Assembly: GCA_947170465.1 (NCBI GenBank)
Contig: CAMVTS010000002.1
Span: 54,685-118,684, forward strand
DNA length: 64,000 nt
Reading direction: 5' to 3'
DNA from: an uncultured Clostridia bacterium
GTDB lineage: Bacteria > Bacillota > Clostridia > Oscillospirales > Acutalibacteraceae
The notes beneath the pieces were generated by a model that saw nothing but the letters and a program-made list of their open reading frames with translations, made no database searches and had not been told where the DNA came from. Each line of letters starts with the position of its first letter. Positions within the stretch are counted from its first letter, which is position 1. Position numbers and translations under genes: made by a program. Below are positions 53,850 to 61,704 of the stretch, one piece after another.

Positions 53850-54258
53850 CCGGCAAGGAAAGAGTCGTCCAATAACGCTTCCAAATGCTTCATGTTCATA
53901 TACTTTTTGTTGCCCCACTGAGTGCCGGCAACGTGTCTGAGACGGGCACAGACGAGCATCAGTGCTTAGTTGCCGTCTTCTCCAGCTTCATTTGTCTAAG
54001 TTCTTCTACAACAAGCTTTGCCTTTTCACGGGAGGCTTTCTTGCTTTCCTGAGCATGAATCGCCTTGAGCATTTTAGCTACAAATTTCACCTTGGACTTA
54101 GGCACAACGCTGAATACGTTGCGGTAGAAGTTGACAACACATCTCTGGTATTTGGCGTCGGGAAACACTTCTCCTACCGCTTCCAACATACCGAGACACT
54201 TGTCGCCTACGATGAGTTTCATACCATCTACAGCAGCTAAAGCGGAAATGCTTGCCAT
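53850..54258 (-). pseudogene. IS256-family transposase, internally deleted remnant
   Basis: Minus strand. LGMLEAVGEVFPDAKYQRCV and RNVFSVVPKSKVKFVAKML are IS256 (mutator) transposase sequence. After the stop in KTATKH the shifted frame reads LMLVCARLRHVAGTQWGNKK and MNMKHLEALLDD, the family's C-terminus. The part between, with the last catalytic residue, is deleted, and the N-terminal third is absent beyond about 54260. Confidence 0.75.
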
Positions 54259-54389
54259 GTTCTCGGAAGAACCCGATGACGAGCATGAGTGGTCGGAGCA
54301 AGACCTTTAGGAACAGATGAGAAAAATTATTCTGAAATACAGTTAAAAAAGCGGTCGTTCTAACGGAAGCTTCTGCGGGACGACCGACA

Positions 54390-54512
54390 CCCTTGACAGA
54401 ACCTGAAAGAAATGCTATGGCGTCATTGCCGACGGTGACGAACTCAAGAACAGCTCAGTCAGGTTCACCGTCGGGCGACAATTGTAGCATTTCTTTCAGA
54501 ACCCGTCAAGGG
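54390..54512. repeat. 123-bp imperfect palindrome
   Basis: Three nested complementary blocks: CCCTTGAC with GTCAAGGG, GAAAGAAATGCTA with TAGCATTTCTTTC, and CGACGGTGA with TCACCGTCG. The rest of the interval 54260-54700 has no gene I can support. Confidence 0.8.
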
Positions 54513-54708
54513 CAAGCCGCCTGTGGCGGTGGCTCCGTTTTGCCTCCGGCTCGGAATCTAAGAACAGCTTTTTTCGATGGGCGGATTCAGCAGGTGCGTT
54601 CCGGACGCGAATCGCTGCGTTCCTCGTTGCGTATCGGTGCGGTCATTGAAGCGAATTGATGTTTTCCTTGGAGCGGATTGGTGCGGTTATTGGGGCGGAA
54701 TAATCACC

Positions 54709-55026
54709 TTTTCAGAACGCTGGGACAAGAAATATCCTAAAATCTCGCAGTCTTGGAGGAATAATTGGGCTAATCTAAGCACCTACTTCAAGTTCCCGCA
54801 AGAGGTAAGACGGCTGATTTATACCACTAATACCATTGAGGGCTTCAACCGTTAGCTTAGGAAAGTGACAAAATCCAAGTCTGTTTTTCCTATTGATGAC
54901 AGCCTGCTTAAAATGCTCTATCTGGCTATGATGGATATTACGAAAAAGCGGACCGGTCGGCGTCAGGACTGGAGTGTAATCTACGCTCAGATGGCGATTT
55001 TCTTCGGAGACCGAATCCCCGAATAA
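54709..55026 (+). pseudogene. IS256-family transposase C-terminal remnant (second element)
   Basis: Plus strand. WRNNWANLSTYFKFPQEVRR and IYTTNTIEGFNR, then after an in-frame TAG, VFPIDDSLLKMLYLAMMDI and RRQDWSVIYAQMAIFF, the C-terminus of an IS256-type transposase. It is on the opposite strand to the 53.9-kb remnant, so it comes from another copy. The element end is probably near 55165-55200, where GTTTACACAGAATTTGGGA resembles an IS256 terminal repeat. Confidence 0.75.
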
Positions 55027-55043
55027 CAGAAAACGGCTCGCAC

Positions 55044-55086
55044 GTCAAGGGTAAAATGAACGGCGGCAGAAGCCGCCGCCCTTGAC
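55044..55086. repeat. Hairpin with CCCTTGAC ends
   Basis: GTCAAGGG...GGCGGC-AGA-AGCCGCC...CCCTTGAC. The same octamer occurs at 54390, 54505 and 55115, so four of its positions bracket the IS256 fragment. Confidence 0.7.
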
Positions 55087-55199
55087 ATGCAACCCGTTTC
55101 CCGTTTATACTGTTGTCAAGGGGCTTACGCCCCGAAATAATATTTTTGCTTTGTTTTACACCGCTATTTAGTGTTTACACAGAATTTGGGATACACCCC

Positions 55200-55545
55200 A
55201 GGCAAATTCCAGCCTTTCCTTACTGTCCTTCTCCGCGAGCTTCATGAGGGTGACGCAATTCTTGTAACCCTGTTCCGGAGAGCTTCCGCTTTTCAAGAAG
55301 CAATCTATAACAGATTCAGTTGAATCGCCAACTTTTTCCCATACTCTGAAATCGTCGGCATTTTATCGCAGATACCTCCGGTGCATTTCGGGCATGTGTT
55401 CCGGCTTTACGACCGGCTGTGTTCGGAAGGCTGCTAATACCCAGTTCAAAAGTTCGGTTGTAAACTGCTGGAATTTGTATGAAATGTATCGCATTTTGAT
55501 GATCTGTCACTGCGAAATAGGGGTTTTCTATGAGCATTACTTTTT
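55200..55545 (-). pseudogene. IS21-family IstA transposase remnant
   Basis: Minus strand: MPEMHRRYLR, an in-frame TAA, NADDFRVWEKVGDSTESVID, then SPEQGYKNCVTLMKLAEKD and ERLEFA, the conserved C-terminal part of IstA. Frameshifts and stops show decay. It breaks off at about 55200, where the IS256 end begins, so IS256 inserted into IS21. Confidence 0.65.
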
Positions 55546-55974
55546 TGGTTAGGCTCCCTTCGCTAGAATTGAGGCAATCTCCGGATAAATGAGTGGCGCA
55601 CTGCGGTTATGAGAGTGGCAAGGGTGCGTTTTTCGGAGCGGGATACACTTAAGACAAAAAATCCATTTTCGGTAGGATAGGGTAGGGGAAGTGATCATCA
55701 ACCTTTTCCACATGAATATGCCAAGTTTGCGCATAAAACAAAAAAACAATAAATAAATAATACAAAAAAATTAGCGCAAAATTCATTTAGAATTACTTTT
55801 GTATTGATAGAATTAGAGTTGAATTTGTTTCAAAAAATAGAACCAAAGTCAAAATAATAAGAAAAAATATGCAATTATTGCACAGAAAATCTGATAAATA
55901 AGTCTTTCTGTAGTATAATATATCCATGTTTTTCGTGCGTTTCACAATTTCCAGATTCGGGCGTGACTGGCAGT
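55546..55974. other. AT-rich intergenic stretch, no gene seen
   Basis: No supported reading frame. Possibly further IS debris at 55550-55720 and then a strongly AT-rich segment to about 55920 before the tRNA fragment. Confidence 0.5.
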
Positions 55975-56011
55975 CAAGAGGTCACGGGTTCGAGCCCCGT
56001 TATCTCCACCA
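55975..56011 (+). tRNA. 3' half of a tRNA gene (likely attachment-site remnant)
   Basis: ACGGG-TTCGAGC-CCCGT is a perfect T-arm, followed by TATCTCC, A and CCA, i.e. a complete 3' acceptor end with encoded CCA. The matching 5' acceptor strand GGAGATA and the D-arm are not upstream. The sequence departs from tRNA in the anticodon arm, as expected where an integrase used the tRNA 3' end as attB. The amino acid cannot be told safely. Confidence 0.75.
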
Positions 56012-56014
56012 CAA

Positions 56015-56050
56015 AAGTCTCGTTTGTATATGCAAACGGGACTTTTTCCT
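56015..56050 (+). terminator. Intrinsic terminator after the tRNA fragment
   Basis: AAGTCTCGTTTG and CAAACGGGACTT make a 12-bp stem (one G-T pair) followed by TTTCCTTTT. It is the kind of terminator found right after single tRNA genes. Confidence 0.8.
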
Positions 56051-56123
56051 TTTACGCCTTTTCCGAATAACTCACCTTTTAATGAGAATATAAAGGAAAC
56101 GGCGTTTTTCTATGCTCCGCAGC

Positions 56124-57929
56124 TTATTGTAACAGGAAGATATTATCCGTAGAAGATGAATTAATCACTTTCTTTCTGCGAATGGAGTCTTTATGGAGTA
56201 TTATCGGGCAAAAAGAATTGCCCCCAGCAGTTGGGGGCATTGTGACTTTAAGCGTTACCAAAATTGTCTCGTTTGATACATCCACACGTTCAATATACTG
56301 TGACAGTATAAACTTTGTTGTTACAATACTCTTTGGATTGCTCATATATTCTTTTAATTCGTCTATCAGTTTTCTTATATCTTTCTCTGTTACGGTGTAT
56401 TCACTTTTTTGCGCTTCAAAATGCTTGATATAGGTTTCTGCTCTGACGATATTATCCTCATATTCCTTCAGCTTTTCTGTCAGGGTTTTGTTGATACCTG
56501 TTTGAGCGATTGCTTCTACCAGATTTTCTCGCTGTGCTTTTAGTGTTCTGAGATTATTCTTAACTTCTTTACACTCATTGGAGAGGATAGAATTGTCATT
56601 GAGCTTTTGATTGACCTTTTCGGTGATAGATTTGATGTTATCATCATTGAAAAAATACTGCTTGAATTTCTCAATAACAAAGTTGTCTAATTTACTGCAC
56701 CTGATTTCTTTACAGTTACAAGTGTGTTTATTCGTTCTGCTGCTGCAGCGATATCCTGTTGACCGTATTCCGTATCTGTCTTGTCTGCAATTTCCGTGCA
56801 TTTTTGCTCCGCATTCAGCACAATAAAGCAAGCCTGTAAGAAGATAGGGATGTTTAGCATTGGTATAACTGCACCTTGTAGCCTTCTTTACAGCATTTGC
56901 TCTATTCCACAGACTTTCGGAAACGATGGCAGGACAGCCGTTTTCTATGCGTATGATTTCATCATCATTCTTGAAACGGTGATTGTTTCGCTTGTTTTGA
57001 TGATTGGCTTTACTGCGCTTGTTAAAGATATATGTACCCTTATAACGTTCATTGTGTAATAGGTCATACAAGCTGTTTTTGCCAAAGGACTTTCCTTTTT
57101 TCGTCTTATATCCGAGAAGATTTAGCTTGTTGATAATTGCTCCGTAGCCTTCGCCATCGGCTGTCATTTCAAAAATCATCCTGACAGCTTCTGCTTCTTT
57201 TTCGTTGATGATTAGCTTCTTGTCCTTGTCAACATCATAGCCTAATGGTGGAATACCGCCAGTCCATTTGCATTGATAAGCGTTTTCTCTAAGACCCTTC
57301 ATGACCTCTGTTGCAAGGTTATCAATGTAGTATTGATTCATTACCGACATCAGGTTAAACATGAAATTACCGTTAGGGGTATCTGAAAAACCTTCGTTTA
57401 ACGAAAATACCTGTAAGCCGTAATCTTCAATCAGCCTTTTATACTTGATACTGTCCTCAATGTTTCTCGATAGTCTGTCCAGCTTATGCACGATAATCAT
57501 ATCAAAATCAGGGTTGTTCTGTACATTTGCTATCATTCTTTGAAATTCGGGACGGTCAGCCGTTTTACCTGATTTGGCTTCATCACAATACCAGTCAATA
57601 CCTTCTGCGGTTTTTAGCAGATAAAGTATTAATGAGCCACGATTAACAGAAATAGATAAAACATCCTCAACATAATCACGAGCTAATAAAACCATTGCAA
57701 ATTTTGATAAAACCCTATCAGCAATCGAGTTTTCACAAGCGCTGAAATACTTTTGACGGAACTCCGAGATTAAATATGCTTTCAAATTCTCATAATCGTC
57801 AATAATTTGAAACAGCCCTTTAGAAGTTAAGTATTCTAAAAATGGTTCACCTGCTAAAGCATAATTCACGATTATTGTTGATTTGATTCGTTCTGAATTC
57901 TCCGCTGATGTTGTCAAATTAGCGGTCAA
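56124..57929 (-). CDS. Large serine recombinase with replaced N-terminus
   Basis: A 601-residue frame. From about residue 115 it is a typical large serine recombinase: DEAKSGKTADRPEFQRMI, IIVHKLDRLSRN, a recombinase domain (PPLGYDVDKD, NLLGYKTKKG), the zinc-ribbon CAECGAKMHGN with later cysteines, a coiled-coil (about 450-520), and a C-terminal tail. The first 50 or so residues of the resolvase fold, with the YxRxS catalytic serine, are absent; an unrelated sequence of about 110 residues replaces them. The start TTG overlaps the stop of the chimeric gene upstream. It is probably inactive unless the serine is supplied differently. Ends 110 bases from the tRNA fragment. Confidence 0.7.
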   Translation of the reverse strand: MTANLTTSAENSERIKSTIIVNYALAGEPFLEYLTSKGLFQIIDDYENLKAYLISEFRQKYFSACENSIADRVLSKFAMVLLARDYVEDVLSISVNRGSLILYLLKTAEGIDWYCDEAKSGKTADRPEFQRMIANVQNNPDFDMIIVHKLDRLSRNIEDSIKYKRLIEDYGLQVFSLNEGFSDTPNGNFMFNLMSVMNQYYIDNLATEVMKGLRENAYQCKWTGGIPPLGYDVDKDKKLIINEKEAEAVRMIFEMTADGEGYGAIINKLNLLGYKTKKGKSFGKNSLYDLLHNERYKGTYIFNKRSKANHQNKRNNHRFKNDDEIIRIENGCPAIVSESLWNRANAVKKATRCSYTNAKHPYLLTGLLYCAECGAKMHGNCRQDRYGIRSTGYRCSSRTNKHTCNCKEIRCSKLDNFVIEKFKQYFFNDDNIKSITEKVNQKLNDNSILSNECKEVKNNLRTLKAQRENLVEAIAQTGINKTLTEKLKEYEDNIVRAETYIKHFEAQKSEYTVTEKDIRKLIDELKEYMSNPKSIVTTKFILSQYIERVDVSNETILVTLKVTMPPTAGGNSFCPIILHKDSIRRKKVINSSSTDNIFLLQ

Positions 57930-59410
57930 TTCAAAAACCCTTTCTCATTTATCAGATTCAGCAGCGTTTTCAGTTCTTCAAGCGAGTAGATTTCCTTTTC
58001 CTTTTCGCAGGTCTTGACGGTTTTAACCTTCGTGCAGGGGTTGTCCGTAATCAATCCGCAGGTGCGCGCGTAGCTGAGTACGTCGGAGATAAAGGTGACG
58101 TAGTGCTTTTGCGTTTTCTGAGACAGCCCTCCGCCCGTGTGCTTGTTCACGCCTTTCTTTGCAAGGCTCGTGATGAATTTCTGAATCTGGCGGTAGTTCA
58201 GCACGTCCACATAGATGTTGCCGATTGCCTTGTAGGTGCGCTCGCGCATGGTTTTGATTCGGATGATGGTCGCAGGCTTCATTTCGTGCGTGGTTTCCAT
58301 CAGCTCAATCCATTCCTCTGCCAGCGGCTCGAACCGCACACGCTTTGCCGTCAGTGATGCGTCGTCGTCCAAGCCCATCTCAACACGCCTGAGATGCTCG
58401 GCGTATTCCTGCTTGGTTTTCTCCTCAAAGAGAACCGCCTGACGGTTCAGCTCCGCCTTGATTTGCCGTTCGGTCATGCCGGGCTTCGGCTTGAAGGTCA
58501 TGGATTTGGTGATTTGCTTGTAGGTTTCGTCATAGCCCAAGCTGACCTTGATACGGTAGGCCGCGCCCGATTTTGTCATCATTCGCTTCAGAGAATTGGC
58601 TTTGATTTCTCTGCCAGTATATTGATTGTATCGTTCAATGAAGTCAGAATTACTTCCGGAGAAGAAAAAGATTTCCTTCATCATCTCAATGAGCTTCTGC
58701 ATTTCATCTGGCAGCAGCATTTCGGGGTTGTCCGAGCTGTCGGAAACGAAATTCCAAACACAGTTATCCTTGTCAAAGCAAAGTTCAATCTCTCTGTCCT
58801 CAATGTCGCGCCCTGAGCAGTACAGCGTAGCGTTTGTAGAACAGCGCTTGCTCTTGTCGAGAACAAACATCGTGTCCACACCACCGGCAAGTCCGTTTGT
58901 ACCCGACAGCATATTGAACGGGTCGCTGTCACCCTGCTTGCGAAGATGGTGAACAAGGAGAATAGTGATTTTCAATTCCTCCGCAAGCTTTTTGAGAATT
59001 TCAACCTCGTTGTAATCGTTCGCATAGCTGACTTCGCTTCCTGTGTTACGAATCATCTGGAACGTATCAATGACAATCAAAGCCGTACCCGGATGGTCGG
59101 CAACAAAACTTTTGATTTGTTCTTCAAGACCTTCGCTGATTTTAAAACTGAACGTAGTAAAGAAAACATTTGGAGCCTCGTCTGTAACGGAAAGTAACCT
59201 CTCCTGCAGTCTGCTCGCTGTATCTTCAAGACTTACATAGAGGGTTGTCCCTTGCACAGTAGAAAAATTCCAAATCTTTTCTCCCTTTGCAATGCGAACA
59301 CACCAGTCAAGCATCAGCCAAGACTTGCCGACCTTCGGTGCGCCGCCGATGATAGCAAGTCCTTGCGGCAACAAATCTTTAATCACAAATTTTGTCGCTG
59401 GCAAGTCCAT
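57926..59410 (-). pseudogene. Chimera: RepA-like helicase N-terminus fused to half a tyrosine integrase
   Basis: Residues 1 to about 270 are a RecA-fold RepA-like ATPase: GGAPKVGKSW Walker A, LIVIDTFQMIR Walker B, VHHLRKQGDSD. At about base 58568 the frame passes into the N-terminal half of a tyrosine integrase: arm domain RIKVSLGYDETYKQITKSMT and core-binding domain (GGGLSQKTQKHYVTFISDVL), ending before any catalytic residue. GC rises at the junction. The first ATG (59410) lacks a ribosome binding site; in frame upstream is ATATCTGACTACGAC behind GAGGTG, suggesting that the original ATG at 59485 became ATA. Replication initiation and integration functions are both likely lost. The ORF is intact, so expression of a chimeric protein cannot be excluded. 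Confidence 0.65.
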
Positions 59411-59546
59411 ATCAAGAAGCGTATCTCCGTCAATGGAGTTGAATGTTTTTCTGATGTCTAAATCATAAATGTCGTAGTCAGATATATGACTTCACCTCGT
59501 TTTTATAAAGTTCAGAACGTTCTTACAATTTTTATTATAGCGAGTC

Positions 59547-59575
59547 TTGACAAAGTTTCAATAGTTTTGTACAAT
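59547..59575 (+). promoter_or_regulatory. Promoter of the DUF6076 gene
   Basis: TTGACA, 17-bp spacer, TACAAT, about 67 bases before the start codon. The palindrome TTGTACAA covers the -10 box (59567-59574) and occurs again at 59621-59628 in the leader, a probable pair of operators. Confidence 0.7.
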
Positions 59576-59642
59576 ATAAATCGTACTCAGTTAGATTGTT
59601 GATTTGACGCAAAATTTGGATTGTACAAAACGAGGTATCAAA

Positions 59643-60986
59643 ATGGATTTAAGAAATTATCAGTTATCTGAATATGAAGAGTATTTACTGGAACGAACCG
59701 GAACAGAGAATGTTGCGTTTACTGATGGTATGGTTTATGTTACATATCATAGGGATAACAACTCGACCGAGCTGATGAAATCTAATGACGATGAATTTAT
59801 CATGCTTTGCATGAACGAAAAAGAACAGGTATGTTCCTTACAGGAGCACAAAAATGATGATGATTCGGAATGGCTTGATTGTATTCGGTTTCCGGTTGAC
59901 TCAACCGAAAGAGATGAATTTGAAAAGATGTTTTATCATCACAATCTCGATATTGAACCACAGCCGAAAAATAACCCGCTCAGCGGAAGCAAGGTTACTC
60001 TGCCGTTGGGTGAAGCGTTGTTTGAATTTGTTTATGCAGATTTCGACTCGCTGTACGAGGAGGTCAAAGTATGCCTTTGCTTGTATAAAGATATTGATTT
60101 ACCAAATGCTGATAATGAAGTACAGGAGATGATTAATCGTTATCGAATCTACCGCAACTATAAGTGGTTGATTAATCACTTGGCGTTTGGCTCAACCGCT
60201 TCCGCGTTGTTTCCGCCTGCTATTACGCAGGATGCGGATTTGGCGGCGGCTATGCTTGACTATTATAAATACCTGATAATGCTGCAAAAGGAATACCGTG
60301 ATATTTTGGAGTTCTGTTTTGAAACGAAGTATTATTCTGAAGTGTTGAGCGATATGACGCCTTCCGCGCGGTATTATCTTTACAGGAAGATAAACAACAT
60401 GCCGCCCTTCGTTGAGTTCAACGAAGAACAGCGGTTGATAATGGGAGACAAAAAGGCTCAGGCGGATTATGATTTTTCAGCGTTTTCTGATTTTGCGCAG
60501 GAACATGGTATAGATACAACCACACTAATATATTTTCATAACTTCAATCATAATCCGGTTCTCCGTTACCGCTGTGAGAGCCTGCATGAATTCTTGGAGC
60601 TTGAGCTTAGCAAGCTGCTTGAATACGACATCAAATTAAAGTGTTGCGAACGCTGCGGACAGTGGTTTACCTACAAGGGCAACTATGACGCGCGATACTG
60701 CAACCGGATTCATTTAGGCGAATTGCGTTCCTGCCGTGACCTCGCTGCCGAGGAGAACTATAAGCTGAAAATGGAAAAGAACGAAGCTTTGCCAATCTAC
60801 AGAAAATACTATCGCCGTTACTACGCTCGCGTAAAAGTTGACCAAATCAAGAAAAATGATTTCAAAAAATGGAAGTATAAGGCGCTTGTCAAGCGTGACG
60901 AATGTTCTGCCGGAAATATAACTACCGAGGAGTACATCGACTGGCTCGAAGGCTGTTTCCCCAACAGAAAGAGGAAGGATAAATGA
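59643..60986 (+). CDS. DUF6076-like protein
   Basis: A 447-residue protein; ATG 59643 with GAGG upstream is preferred to the TTG at 59604 in the track, which lies within the operator region. The C-terminal third has CCERCGQWFTYKGNYDARYC, a probable zinc-binding site, followed by a lysine- and arginine-rich helical tail. The N-terminal half is acidic and unassigned. I recognise it from memory as the DUF6076 type often carried on Bacillota integrative elements; its function is unknown. A DNA-binding or regulatory role is possible given the zinc site and basic tail. It is transcribed away from the chimeric helicase gene. Confidence 0.65.
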   Translation: MDLRNYQLSEYEEYLLERTGTENVAFTDGMVYVTYHRDNNSTELMKSNDDEFIMLCMNEKEQVCSLQEHKNDDDSEWLDCIRFPVDSTERDEFEKMFYHHNLDIEPQPKNNPLSGSKVTLPLGEALFEFVYADFDSLYEEVKVCLCLYKDIDLPNADNEVQEMINRYRIYRNYKWLINHLAFGSTASALFPPAITQDADLAAAMLDYYKYLIMLQKEYRDILEFCFETKYYSEVLSDMTPSARYYLYRKINNMPPFVEFNEEQRLIMGDKKAQADYDFSAFSDFAQEHGIDTTTLIYFHNFNHNPVLRYRCESLHEFLELELSKLLEYDIKLKCCERCGQWFTYKGNYDARYCNRIHLGELRSCRDLAAEENYKLKMEKNEALPIYRKYYRRYYARVKVDQIKKNDFKKWKYKALVKRDECSAGNITTEEYIDWLEGCFPNRKRKDK

Positions 60987-61066
60987 ATTCCGTATTCTTT
61001 GATTACAGCGTATCAGATTTTGAAAAATCAAATGAAAGAAAAGTAAAACCCACTTGCAATTTTTGA
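60983..61066 (+). CDS. Tiny ORF overlapping the DUF6076 stop
   Basis: ATG 60983 overlaps the preceding stop (ATGA) and opens a 27-codon frame MNSVFFDYSVSDFEKSNERK. It may be a truncated relic of the next cargo gene, coupled by translation. Not in the ORF track. Confidence 0.3.
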   Translation: MNSVFFDYSVSDFEKSNERKVKPTCNF

Positions 61067-61147
61067 TTATGTAAGGTACTATACAAACGCTTCACGCGGC
61101 TCGTTGTTATAACAAATAACACATAGCTTCAGTACTGCGACACAATC

Positions 61148-61196
61148 AAAAAGCACAAGCTTAGAATCTCTATGAACTCTGAGCTTGTGCTTTTTT
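61148..61196. terminator. Bidirectional intrinsic terminator
   Basis: AAAAAGCACAAGCT and AGCTTGTGCTTTTTT form a long stem with A- and T-runs on both sides. It serves the DUF6076 transcript from the left and the DUF6809 gene from the right. The remaining bases 61067-61300 show no gene. Confidence 0.8.
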
Positions 61197-61300
61197 GCGT
61201 CCACAAACCGCGACAAATCGGTTGTGTGGGCTTTGTTTCGTGACTTCGGGTACAATGCGGACATTTTATTCGCGCGCGACGCGTGGCAAAATCTCGTGCG

Positions 61301-61570
61301 TTAGGTTTTGCCGCTCATAGCTTCAACCATCAGCCTGACAGCTAATGAAAAACCCCGGCAAAACGCGTCGCGTTCACCGAGGTTCATTATCTCTGTGTGG
61401 TTGTCTTTGATTTTTTCGAGTATAGCTTTTTGCTGCTCTGTCAGAGTAGCGGACAGTTCTTGTTCGTGTCTAATTACCAGCTTAGAGGTTGCGTCATACT
61501 CACTGCCGCGCTCCACTTCATATTCATGCGGAGCAATGTTGCCGTAGTAGAGATTTTCAAGCGTAGTCAT
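61301..61570 (-). CDS. DUF6809-like small protein
   Basis: An 89-residue protein with AAAGGAGG nine bases before the ATG. The sequence MTTLENLYYGNIAPHEYEVE, the helix LSATLTEQQKAILEKIKDN and DAFCRGFSLAVRLMVEAM are typical of the small DUF6809 family carried on conjugative and mobilisable elements of gut Bacillota (recognised from memory). It is two helices with no known activity. It is divergent from mcrB and is a marker of integrative-element cargo rather than of the McrBC system. Confidence 0.7.
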   Translation of the reverse strand: MTTLENLYYGNIAPHEYEVERGSEYDATSKLVIRHEQELSATLTEQQKAILEKIKDNHTEIMNLGERDAFCRGFSLAVRLMVEAMSGKT

Positions 61571-61704
61571 TGTGTGCGCCTCCTTTCAAGCAACACACAA
61601 TACTACAGAACCTGCGGAAAGTCCAGAAATATTTTGTATTTTTATCTGTTCTTTCCGGATAAAGTGTGATAGAATAAAAACAGAAATCACTCGGAGGTCG
61701 TACT

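Noticed and set aside
54393-54855. Small plus-strand ORFs 54393-54659 and the start of 54577-54855
   Set aside because: They run through the palindrome and IS debris; only the part from 54709 matches a transposase.
55920-56011. Complete tRNA gene
   Set aside because: No 5' acceptor strand GGAGATA, D-arm or intact anticodon arm upstream; only the 3' half is present.
59604-59642. Longer start for the DUF6076 protein at TTG 59604
   Set aside because: It would be inside the leader over the second TTGTACAA site; ATG 59643 has a GAGG site.
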